Part shown: piece after piece, positions 46,219-53,846 of the stretch | How the letters are laid out: every line of letters starts with the position of its first letter | Numbering within the stretch: position 1 is the first letter of the stretch | Assembly (NCBI GenBank): GCA_019114465.1 | Contig: DXFM01000031.1 | Coordinates: forward strand, 62,001-126,000 | Direction of reading: 5' to 3' | Source of the DNA: Candidatus Lachnoclostridium avicola | GTDB taxonomy: Bacteria; Bacillota; Clostridia; Lachnospirales; Lachnospiraceae | Length of the DNA: 64,000 nt | Made by a program: the position numbers and the translations under genes | The notes under the pieces: generated by a model | Seen by the model: the letters and a program-made list of their open reading frames with translations, nothing else | Database searches by the model: none | What the model was told of the DNA's origin: nothing

Positions 46219-47682
46219 TTATTTAATGATCAGATTGGCAAGGGGCACTCCCACCACCAATACCAGAACCATCTCAATGGCCACAAACATCAGGTCGTAT
46301 TTGTAAATATCTTTCGACCGGAGCCATTCCTTGTTGCCAAACAGCATGGCCGCAAAGGGAGAGGCCGCAGGGGTGGCGATGGCGCAGGACAGAACGAACA
46401 TGCTCATGAGAGCGGCAATGGGCGCGGAATTCGCCCCCACGGTCAGGCAGTAGGTGGCGATTACCGGCTGCAGAATCATGCCGATCACCAGAGAGTTGCA
46501 GACGTTGGTCAGCACACAGCCCACGAACAGCACCACCACGGTGAACACTGCCGGCGACATGTTCCGGAAAACAGGGGACAGAACCGTATTTAAAAACGCG
46601 ATCACTCCCGTGCTCTCATTGGTCAGCACACTTCCGATCAGGATGGCGGACACCACCAGAAAATACGTTCCCCAGGCAAAGTTGCTCATATTTTCCCCGA
46701 TGGAGATCAGAGGCTTTCCATCGGCTCTCAGCACGCACAGCACCACGATAAAGAACATGGCCATACCCGTAGAGTTGGCGCTGAGCCAGGACATTCCCGG
46801 CAGGAAGGGGAACAGGCTGGGGAGCAGCATGGACATTAAAAGGGCCACAATCACCACCGCTACCATCTTCTGCCGGCGGTTTAACGGCGGAAGGGGATTT
46901 TTATTCAGCTGTTCCAGCGTCAGATTTTTTAATCTGCTCACATCCGGCCGCAGCACATATTTGGTAAACAGAATCACCGCCGCTGTACAGAACGCTCCAT
47001 AGATCAGGGCCACCATAAGCCACTGTCCATTGTCAATGACCACACTGTGTCCCAGAATATTCTGAGTGATGGTGGCGTAGTTGGAAATCAGGGCCAGGCC
47101 GTTGCTCATATAGGGCGGCACCGGGAATCCAATGGCGCAGGCCACCACGATGAAGATCAGCATCAGGGTGGGATACTCTTCTCCCGGCTTCATGCCGATG
47201 TCCTGGAAGATTCCATAGAGAATGGGCCAGAACAGGAAAATGGGCGCGAAGCATCCCACAAACGCCGCCATAAGCACAGAACCCACAAACAGTACGGCGG
47301 TAAACACCCACGGACGCCCGATGATTATCTTTCTGGTCAGGAAAAACCGGCCGATGTGGGCGCTTAATCCGGTTACCTGCAGACTGTTCATAATGATCAT
47401 CAGGAAAAACATCTGCACCACCGTGGGATTTCCGAACGCAGTGCTCAGCACTCCGCCCATAGCTCCGTAGTCAGAAATACCGATCATAAAAATGCTGAGC
47501 ACACTGGACCACACCGGATCCACTGTGGTCCACAGATATAAGGTTCCGATGAAAATTCCCAGAATCTGTTTTCCCACCGGGGTAATCGCCGGAAGCTCCA
47601 CCGGCATCCACCGGATGAGAAGCATGATCGCCAGGCCGACAATAAAATGAATATACACGGTTTCCACTTTTTTCTTTGGCAT
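46219..47682 (-). CDS. SLC13/DASS-type anion (dicarboxylate) permease
   Basis: 487 aa from the ATG at 47682 (TGGAGG upstream; ATG at 47703 precedes that site). About twelve helices. TTVDPVWSSVLSIFMIGIS, FGNPTVVQMFFLMIIMNSL and the late TNVCNSLVIGMILQPV resemble the two hairpin/SNT-like regions of divalent anion:sodium symporters. Probably imports a di- or tricarboxylate. Divergent Crp/Fnr regulator next door with a palindrome over this promoter. Confidence 0.8.
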   Translation of the reverse strand: MPKKKVETVYIHFIVGLAIMLLIRWMPVELPAITPVGKQILGIFIGTLYLWTTVDPVWSSVLSIFMIGISDYGAMGGVLSTAFGNPTVVQMFFLMIIMNSLQVTGLSAHIGRFFLTRKIIIGRPWVFTAVLFVGSVLMAAFVGCFAPIFLFWPILYGIFQDIGMKPGEEYPTLMLIFIVVACAIGFPVPPYMSNGLALISNYATITQNILGHSVVIDNGQWLMVALIYGAFCTAAVILFTKYVLRPDVSRLKNLTLEQLNKNPLPPLNRRQKMVAVVIVALLMSMLLPSLFPFLPGMSWLSANSTGMAMFFIVVLCVLRADGKPLISIGENMSNFAWGTYFLVVSAILIGSVLTNESTGVIAFLNTVLSPVFRNMSPAVFTVVVLFVGCVLTNVCNSLVIGMILQPVIATYCLTVGANSAPIAALMSMFVLSCAIATPAASPFAAMLFGNKEWLRSKDIYKYDLMFVAIEMVLVLVVGVPLANLIIK

Positions 47683-47707
47683 AAGAAAAACCTCCAGCTG
47701 CAAAATT

Positions 47708-47743
47708 TGTTATAATATTAACACACTTTTTTTCTCATACCAA
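47708..47743 (-). promoter_or_regulatory. Permease promoter with Crp/Fnr-like operator
   Basis: Reverse strand -35 TTGGTA (47738-47743), 17-nt spacer, -10 TAATAT (47715-47720). The perfect palindrome TGTTATAATATTAACA (47708-47723; arms TGTTA/TAACA) covers the -10, a repressing position. It has the same form, TGTTR-N6-YAACA, as the site at 37741. Confidence 0.6.
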
Positions 47744-47791
47744 TAGCGGCGGTTAAGAATTCTGGAATCTGTGGAAAAAATGTTATTCCTG

Positions 47792-47800
47792 TGCTATAGT
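47792..47800 (+). promoter_or_regulatory. Extended -10 of the Crp/Fnr gene
   Basis: TGCTATAGT is an extended -10 box about 45 nt ahead of the ATG; no convincing -35 precedes it. Spaced GGAAT/ATTCC arms (about 47764-47789) lie just upstream. Confidence 0.4.
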
Positions 47801-47843
47801 AACGGTGTCTGTAAAATCGTTTCTGTCTGAGGGGGATATTTAT

Positions 47844-48566
47844 ATGGAAGAAAAAGAGGTTCGGGAACTGTTTCTCCGGTGGGGAATCCGAAAAGAAAAA
47901 AAGAAGCATCAGTATATCTACGATCCGTCCCTTTCCCGGACCATGAGTGAGGCCTACTATCTGGATGAAGGGATTGCCGCCCTGACCTCCATCAGCCGGG
48001 AAGGGGAGGAAAAAATTTTTCTCTATTTCGGCGAACAGCGGATCATCGGTTTCGCGGAAATCCTGGCCCGGAAATACCGCTTTCAGAACATGATGAATCT
48101 GCTCTGCGCCCCCACGCCGTTCTGGATCACGGCAAAAACTGCCTGCACCTACTACGTGATGACGGAACCTGTGTTCTCCCGTCTTATGGACGAAGATCCC
48201 CGGTTCCTGAACGCGGTGCTGAAAACCACATGTCTGAATTATCTGGAAATCATCAATAAATTCCAGCATATTCAGGATGTGGACAAGGAAACCATGTTCT
48301 GTGAATGGCTGCTGAGCTGCCGTATCCGGCGGAATGGAAAGAGCATCATTCCAAAAGCATTCACGTTTACGGAAGCAGCCAGATATCTGGACATGCATCC
48401 CGTGACAGTCAGCCGCATCGCCGGAAAACTGAAACAGATGGGACTGATCCAACGGACAGACGGCTGTCTGATGATCACCGATGAGCAGCGTCTCTCCCAG
48501 CTGATCCGGGAAAGACGTTCGGCCTCCTGCGGCCGAATCTGCCCCGACAGCCCGTCCATTCCCTAA
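47844..48566 (+). CDS. Crp/Fnr-family regulator beside the SLC13 permease
   Basis: 240 aa from the ATG at 47844 (GAGGGGG upstream). Sensor barrel 20-130 (FLYFGEQRIIGFAEILA), dimer helix and winged helix FTEAARYLDMHPVTVSRIAGKL near 178-199. This group resembles regulators of anaerobic carboxylate or aromatic metabolism more than the other two Crp-like proteins here. The last 4 nt overlap the end of the convergent hydrolase gene. Confidence 0.87.
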   Translation: MEEKEVRELFLRWGIRKEKKKHQYIYDPSLSRTMSEAYYLDEGIAALTSISREGEEKIFLYFGEQRIIGFAEILARKYRFQNMMNLLCAPTPFWITAKTACTYYVMTEPVFSRLMDEDPRFLNAVLKTTCLNYLEIINKFQHIQDVDKETMFCEWLLSCRIRRNGKSIIPKAFTFTEAARYLDMHPVTVSRIAGKLKQMGLIQRTDGCLMITDEQRLSQLIRERRSASCGRICPDSPSIP

Positions 48567-49888
48567 AATCCACGTTTCCCCAGGTCCTCCACCAATTTCA
48601 CATAAAATTCCCGCACGTCAAAATCCCGGATGTTCTCCCGGTTTAAATCGATCATGTCTCCGTGGGAAATCCCCCGCTTTCCGCGGACGGTGAGAAAGGT
48701 AAACTTCTCTCCCCACGGAAACGAGCTCTCCGCCACCAGGCCGTCGTTGGGCCCGTCAAAATACTTCACCAGGCGGTGGGAGAAATTTAAGGGAAACCGT
48801 CCTCCCCCTGCCCGGTTCAGTTTGGATCCCACGCTCTGATAGAAAATTCCCGGGCAGTCCTTCACCTTCTCGTTAAACTTTTCACATGAAGATGCGGTCA
48901 GATCTCCCACGGCAGCCAGGAAATCAGGATTTTCATCTCCCAGACGTTTCAAGGCCCCGTTGTAGCCCGCTGCCACCTTTTTCTGAACGCTGTCCGGAAT
49001 CACTCCCAGCAGATAATCCGCGAACACACATCCCCGGTGAGGGGTATTGATGGTGGTCAGAGACGCCACGTACCGGTCCATTCCCAGACAGCTCACGGCA
49101 AAACGGGTGTCCAGACCGCCTTTGGAGTGGGCGATCACGTTCACCTTCCCGCAGCCGGTCTCCTCTGTGATCTGACGGATCCGTGCGGCCAGCTCACTGG
49201 CGCTGTCCGCCACGGAGGCGGCCGACTGATGGTTGCCGTAGTAGATCACCGCCCCGTTCTCTTCCAGTTCTCTGGGAATCCTTCCCCAGTAGTTAAAATA
49301 TTTGAAATCCCGGAAAAACACGCCGTGCACCAGAAGAAGGGGATACTTTGTCCTGCAGATCTGTTCCTCTTTCCGTTCCCGGTTTCTGATTATGCGCTGG
49401 CTTTCAAACCCCACCTCCCGGGAAGCCACGGAAATGATCTTCCACAGGGCGGCCAGATTGGCTCCCGGGATCCAGCCGCAGACAATCCCCACAATCCTCC
49501 ATTTCAATCCCAGCTGAAAGGAAGTGAGGTACACCCGGAGAATGCCGTTCCAGAACACCACCGCCTCCGCCAGCATCAGCACCGCCAGATTCCACAGGCA
49601 GATCCCCCGCTCCCCCGGGGCCAGCCTTACAAACAGAGCGATCTCAAAGATCACTGATGCCGTCCCGGAAGCCAGAAACAGAGCCAGAAGCTCACACCCG
49701 TCCCCCAGGATCCTCAGCCGGCGGGCCGGCAGCTTCCGGTTTTCCGCAGACGGAACCGCCTGGATCAGCAGAAACAGCATTGCCGCGCCCACGGCCGCCG
49801 CCCCGGGCAGCCCCAGATGCAAAAGTGCAGGCAGATTGGCCGTCAGAAACAGGACGGCGAAGGCACAGACTCTCACCACGTATTTCAT
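48563..49888 (-). CDS. Membrane-associated alpha/beta hydrolase (lipase-like)
   Basis: 441 aa. The first 150 residues hold about four helices (AVLFLTANLPALLHLGL, GAAAVGAAMLFLLIQAV, LLALFLASGTASVIFEIALFV). The hydrolase domain opens with YPLLLVHGVFFRDFKYFNYWG and has the nucleophile elbow AHSKGGLD (about 240); the region TTINTPHRGCVFADYLL and late HGDMIDLNREN (candidate His) fit a lipase such as LipA/triacylglycerol lipase. Hydrolyses an ester at the membrane; substrate unknown. Confidence 0.85.
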   Translation of the reverse strand: MKYVVRVCAFAVLFLTANLPALLHLGLPGAAAVGAAMLFLLIQAVPSAENRKLPARRLRILGDGCELLALFLASGTASVIFEIALFVRLAPGERGICLWNLAVLMLAEAVVFWNGILRVYLTSFQLGLKWRIVGIVCGWIPGANLAALWKIISVASREVGFESQRIIRNRERKEEQICRTKYPLLLVHGVFFRDFKYFNYWGRIPRELEENGAVIYYGNHQSAASVADSASELAARIRQITEETGCGKVNVIAHSKGGLDTRFAVSCLGMDRYVASLTTINTPHRGCVFADYLLGVIPDSVQKKVAAGYNGALKRLGDENPDFLAAVGDLTASSCEKFNEKVKDCPGIFYQSVGSKLNRAGGGRFPLNFSHRLVKYFDGPNDGLVAESSFPWGEKFTFLTVRGKRGISHGDMIDLNRENIRDFDVREFYVKLVEDLGKRGF

Positions 49889-50051
49889 TTTTCATTTCTC
49901 TCCCTTTTTCCATCATGATTACCCTGCCATTATACCACGGGTGCCAGGCTCGTGAAAGACCTGGCCGGGCGCGGCACCTCTTTACTTTTTTCCATCTTCG
50001 TGCTTTAATCGTTACAGATCTATCCAGAAATTCAATCAGGAGGTAAACCAT

Positions 50052-50852
50052 ATGAGCGAACAGTTTCAGTATCAGCCAAACGCGGGGCAGACCTATATGC
50101 CCTTTCAGGAAAACACGAAAATAAAAACTCTTCCCTACACCCCTCTTCCCCGGCCCAATCCTCCCATTCCGGAGCTCGTCTTAAACCAGATGGCCAGAGA
50201 GAAAAAATGGGAGCTCCAGTCTCAGTGTCAGCACTTTCTCCCCGGCGTCACCGCCAAAATGCTGGACTGGTTCTGGGCCAACATGGAAAAGTGCTACTAT
50301 CTCTGGGCTCCCGGCTCCCACAAGCGGTTCAACTGGGTAAAATTCCCTTCCCAGTACGGATTTTTCCAGTCTGTCCACATGATCTCCGAGTCTGTGGGGG
50401 AGGGACATCCCGTTTTCGGGGGAAACGGCATTGAAATCCACCGCCTGGGCCTGGATTACTTTCCATTTACCACCGCCCTCTCCCACGTGCTGGTGGAAGG
50501 CACTTTCAACGACCTGGGAGAGTTTGTGGACATGACCGTACATATGTGGGAGGACTGTGACGGCGGAAGCCTCCACATCACCGCGGCGGTGGCCTCCACC
50601 ACCATCCATGAACCGCCCCATTTTGTAAAGGAAATGCTGGCCGCTGACCCCGATGTAAAGCTGGTGCCCCCCAGCGCCACCGACCACTCGGAATATGAGG
50701 CCAGCCGGTGGCCCCAGTTTCTCCCCCAGCTCTATGGTCTGTGGGAGAACCATCCCGACCCGTCCCAGAGCGTTCCCTGCGACCTGCGGGTAAGACAGAC
50801 CGGGGAGGAACAATGGACATACGCGGCGGAAAACGGACCGGTTAAGGTGTGA
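50052..50852 (+). CDS. DAPG/phloretin hydrolase-like (PhlG family) enzyme
   Basis: 266 aa. WFWANMEKCYYLWAPGSHKRF (74-92 core) and HSEYE near 212-216 with PQFLPQLYGLW after it match the PhlG/Phy family as I know it, where a zinc bound by His, Glu, His, Glu cleaves a C-C bond of acylphloroglucinols. Candidate ligands are H90, E113 or E117, H212 and E216. In gut bacteria such as Eubacterium ramulus the enzyme splits phloretin. Possible role in flavonoid degradation. AGGAGG before the ATG. Single gene. Confidence 0.68.
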   Translation: MSEQFQYQPNAGQTYMPFQENTKIKTLPYTPLPRPNPPIPELVLNQMAREKKWELQSQCQHFLPGVTAKMLDWFWANMEKCYYLWAPGSHKRFNWVKFPSQYGFFQSVHMISESVGEGHPVFGGNGIEIHRLGLDYFPFTTALSHVLVEGTFNDLGEFVDMTVHMWEDCDGGSLHITAAVASTTIHEPPHFVKEMLAADPDVKLVPPSATDHSEYEASRWPQFLPQLYGLWENHPDPSQSVPCDLRVRQTGEEQWTYAAENGPVKV

Positions 50853-50865
50853 GAGAAGACGACGA

Positions 50866-50897
50866 GGGGAGAGACCATATCCTTTTGGTCTCTCCCC
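50866..50897. terminator. Bidirectional terminator between PhlG-like gene and birA
   Basis: GGGGAGAGACCA (50866-50877) pairs perfectly with TGGTCTCTCCCC (50886-50897), loop of 8 nt. No long T-run, but the stem is very stable and lies between convergent stops. Confidence 0.75.
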
Positions 50898-50924
50898 CGT
50901 CATTTCGTTCCCAGAACACTGCTG

Positions 50925-51917
50925 TCACTGGTCTGTCCGTGCTACACGCACACTAATCTCTCCCGAGGAAAGTTTCTCCCTCGTCCCGTCCTCATATTCC
51001 ACCAGCAGATGGCAGTCCTGATCCACATCCAGAGCCTTCGCCTTTCTGCTGCCATCCCGTTTTAACACAAGGATTTCCTTCCCAATCACCAGACTGCGCT
51101 CCCGGTATTTTTCCACGTAATTCTTCCCATCCCCATGGCCGTAATAGTCCATGAACCGATTGAGGAATTCCGCCGCCAGCCGGTTCTTCCCATCGCTTTT
51201 TTGCTCTGGAAATACAGCTCCGGCGATATCTTTCAGCTCCGGCGGGAAGCCGCCCTCCGGGGGATAGACATTAAATCCAATCCCCACCACCGCATACTCC
51301 AGATGGCCGTTTTCCAGCCCCATGGACGCCTCCGTCAGGATTCCGCTCACTTTCCTTCCGTCCATGAATATGTCATTGACCCATTTGATCTGAACGTCCC
51401 TTCCTCCCAGCGCCTCGATGGCCTCACAGCCGGCCACCGCAGCTATGGTGGTAATCCCCACTGCCCGTTCCGGCGGCCACGTCTCCGGACGAAGCAGCAG
51501 ACTCAGATACACGCCTGTGCCCTCCGGCGAATAAAACTTTCTGCCCAGTCTTCCCTTTCCCGCGGTCTGCCGCCCGGCGACGATCACTGTGCCCTCCAGC
51601 GCTCCTGCGGCCGCCTGTTCCCGAAGACGGTTGTTGGTGGAATCCACCTCCTGCAGCACCTCCAGCTGCAGCCCCGCCGCTGCCGGTCTCAGATATCTGC
51701 GGATTCCCTGGACAGACAGGATATCCGTTCCGCTGGAAAGGCTGTAGCCCTTGTTGGGAACGGCGCAGATCTCATAGCCTTCTTTCCGCAGGCTGTTCAC
51801 TGCCTTCCACACCGCTGTTCTCGATATATCCAGCTGTTTTGCCGCCTCCTCCCCGGAAATATACTGTCCCCGGTTCTTTTCCAGCAGCTCCAGCAGCCGC
51901 TCTTTCGTTCCCGTCAT
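50925..51917 (-). CDS. birA: Biotin operon repressor / biotin-protein ligase BirA
   Basis: 330 aa. N-terminal winged HTH (YISGEEAAKQLDISRTAVWKAV, about 16-37), ligase core with TVIVAGRQTAGKGRLGRKFYSPEGTGVY (variant of GRGRRGR), KWVNDIF, and a C-terminal SH3-like domain. Attaches biotin to carboxylase subunits and represses biotin genes. ATG with GGAGG. Confidence 0.95.
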   Translation of the reverse strand: MTGTKERLLELLEKNRGQYISGEEAAKQLDISRTAVWKAVNSLRKEGYEICAVPNKGYSLSSGTDILSVQGIRRYLRPAAAGLQLEVLQEVDSTNNRLREQAAAGALEGTVIVAGRQTAGKGRLGRKFYSPEGTGVYLSLLLRPETWPPERAVGITTIAAVAGCEAIEALGGRDVQIKWVNDIFMDGRKVSGILTEASMGLENGHLEYAVVGIGFNVYPPEGGFPPELKDIAGAVFPEQKSDGKNRLAAEFLNRFMDYYGHGDGKNYVEKYRERSLVIGKEILVLKRDGSRKAKALDVDQDCHLLVEYEDGTREKLSSGEISVRVARTDQ

Positions 51918-52045
51918 ACTCTACCTCCATAATCCTTCTGTTTCCAGCGCCTGTCTGAACTCATGGTAGCATACGGAAGAAAAATAATCAACCGGTACCA
52001 ATGCGTTCCCAATCAGGCATTCCCGCTGAAGATCCCTGCGATCTC

Positions 52046-52915
52046 CTAAGCCAGAAATGCCAGCAGGAGAGTCCCGGCCACCATGCACACGAGTCCTGCC
52101 CGGGCGGCTGGAGACAGCTTTTCTCCGAATACCAGGCGGGAAAAGGCAATGGTCACCAGAATGCTCAGCTTGTCAATGGACACCACCACGCTGGCAACCC
52201 CATCTTTTAACGCCCGGTAGTAGCACAGCCAGGAAATTCCCGTGGCTGCGCCGGAAACGCAGAGAAACACCAGTTCCCGCCGGCTGACCCGCTTTACCTG
52301 GCCGGCTTTTCCCGTGACAAGGACCATTCCCCATGCCATGATCAGCACCACCACCGTGCGGATGGCCGTTCCCAGGTTGGACTCCACGCCGGAGATTCCG
52401 ATTTTTCCCAGAATAGCAGTCAGGCTGGCGAAGACGGCGGAAAGGGCGGCGTAAAACAGCCACCCTTTTCCCCCGCTCGCTCTGGATTTGTCCTGCTTAT
52501 TTTTTCCGATCATCAAAAATGTGCCGGCGGCCACCAGAACCGTAGCTCCGGCTTTTCCCCAGCTGATTCCCTCTCCCAGAACAAGAAACGACAGCAGAAT
52601 GGTAATGACTGTGCTGGACTTGTCCACCGGCGTTACTTTATTGATGTCTCCCAGCTGCAGGGCCCGGTAATAACACAGCCAGGAGGCTCCCGTGGCCAGG
52701 CCGGACAGAACCAGAAACAGCATGGTACGCCCGCTGATCTGCCTGATCTCCCCCTGGGAGCCCACTACAAACACCATCAGCCAGGAAAAAATAACCACCA
52801 CCACAGTGCGGATGGCCGTGGCCACATGAGAATCCGTCTCCCGGATTCCGCATTTTGCCAGAATTGACGTGACCCCCGCAAAAAAAGCGGAACCCACCGC
52901 ATACAACATCCACAT
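52046..52915 (-). CDS. EamA-family (DMT) transporter
   Basis: 289 aa, ten helices in two EamA repeats: first GSAFFAGVTSILAKCGI near 7-23 and GLATGASWLCYYRALQLGD; second ALSAVFASLTAILGKIGI near 157 and GAATGISWLCYYRALKDG. The two halves keep an almost identical SWLCYYRAL motif. Metabolite exporter of unknown substrate. ATG with AAGGAGGG. Confidence 0.92.
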   Translation of the reverse strand: MWMLYAVGSAFFAGVTSILAKCGIRETDSHVATAIRTVVVVIFSWLMVFVVGSQGEIRQISGRTMLFLVLSGLATGASWLCYYRALQLGDINKVTPVDKSSTVITILLSFLVLGEGISWGKAGATVLVAAGTFLMIGKNKQDKSRASGGKGWLFYAALSAVFASLTAILGKIGISGVESNLGTAIRTVVVLIMAWGMVLVTGKAGQVKRVSRRELVFLCVSGAATGISWLCYYRALKDGVASVVVSIDKLSILVTIAFSRLVFGEKLSPAARAGLVCMVAGTLLLAFLA

Positions 52916-53216
52916 ATTGGATCCCTCCTTGAAAACCGGCAGTGTTCAGAAAAATTCCGCTGCCCAATTTCTATCATCATTCCATACAATAGCACAAATT
53001 CCGTTCCAGATCCATACCCTGAGACCCATTGGATCCCGGACCGGCCTCAATCAGCCCTCACCGGACCGCTTTTCTGAACTTTCTTAAGAAATCTGAAGGT
53101 TTGGCCCATTTTCTTTCTTTTCCCAGATCTCTGTGCTATACTGACAGCCCAGACATATCTGCAGATATATGGAATCCATTTATTATTTATTAATTGAATC
53201 GACTAGGAGGATCGAT
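52916..53216. promoter_or_regulatory. Divergent intergenic region EamA / lipoprotein
   Basis: About 300 nt without a gene. On the forward strand an extended -10 TGCTATACT (53134-53142) precedes the lipoprotein start by about 75 nt, with a pyrimidine-rich stretch in place of a good -35. No terminator or repeat was recognised elsewhere in it. Confidence 0.4.
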
Positions 53217-53780
53217 ATGAAATTACGTTATAGTCTCATGGTATCTCTCTGCCTTCTGGCCCTGCCCGGGTGCCAGAGCCGCCCGCAGGAAACTTCCGCC
53301 GCCCCCACAGTGGCCTCTGAGACCACGGCGGCACAGCCGGACAGCGGCAAAACAAGCACAGAATCCGCCCAAAATGAGTCGAAAAGCCCCTCTGAATCCA
53401 GTGTGGATCTGAAAGAGCTGACCGATCTGGTGGGAAAAACCGATTCCGAGGTCACGGCGGTTCTGGGCCAGGGGGAGGAAATGAAAAACGGAGAGGGGCT
53501 GATTCTGGAACGCAGCTACACTCTCCCGCTTCTCGGCGAAGACGCCGATGTTTCCCTCACTTTTAATCTGTACCAGGAAGGCGCCGACCTGCTGGAGCAG
53601 GCCACCGTCAATCTGGGCCAGTCCAGCCTGGACGACTACGCCCAGAGTCTGACTCAGCTGTTTGGCGAGCCAACGGAAACCTATGAAGATTCCTATTTCT
53701 TTGTTTCCGGCAGCAAGACTCTGGTTCTGGCCGATCCCTACGGCGACGGAGCCTACATTGAAATATCCGCGGGCGAATGA
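53217..53780 (+). CDS. Putative lipoprotein of unknown function
   Basis: 187 aa from the ATG at 53217 (GGAGG upstream). Signal peptide MKLRYSLMVSLCLLALPGC with lipobox LPGC, lipidated Cys19. A Ser/Thr/Ala/Glu-rich linker (about 20-65) follows, then a compact acidic domain of about 120 residues (LTDLVGKTDSEVTAVLGQG) with a repeated weak SmpA/OmlA-like theme (LTQLFGEPTETYEDSYFFV). Surface anchored, no enzyme motif. Confidence 0.8.
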   Translation: MKLRYSLMVSLCLLALPGCQSRPQETSAAPTVASETTAAQPDSGKTSTESAQNESKSPSESSVDLKELTDLVGKTDSEVTAVLGQGEEMKNGEGLILERSYTLPLLGEDADVSLTFNLYQEGADLLEQATVNLGQSSLDDYAQSLTQLFGEPTETYEDSYFFVSGSKTLVLADPYGDGAYIEISAGE

Positions 53781-53790
53781 CCGTCTGCCC

Positions 53791-53819
53791 TCTGCCGGCA
53801 GGCTTTTCCTGCCGGCAGA
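53791..53819. terminator. Perfect hairpin between convergent genes
   Basis: TCTGCCGGCAGG (53791-53802) pairs with CCTGCCGGCAGA (53808-53819), loop CTTTT. It lies between the lipoprotein and helicase stops and may end both transcripts. Confidence 0.75.
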
Positions 53820-53846
53820 TCCGCAAAAACCATGCCGCCGTAAATG

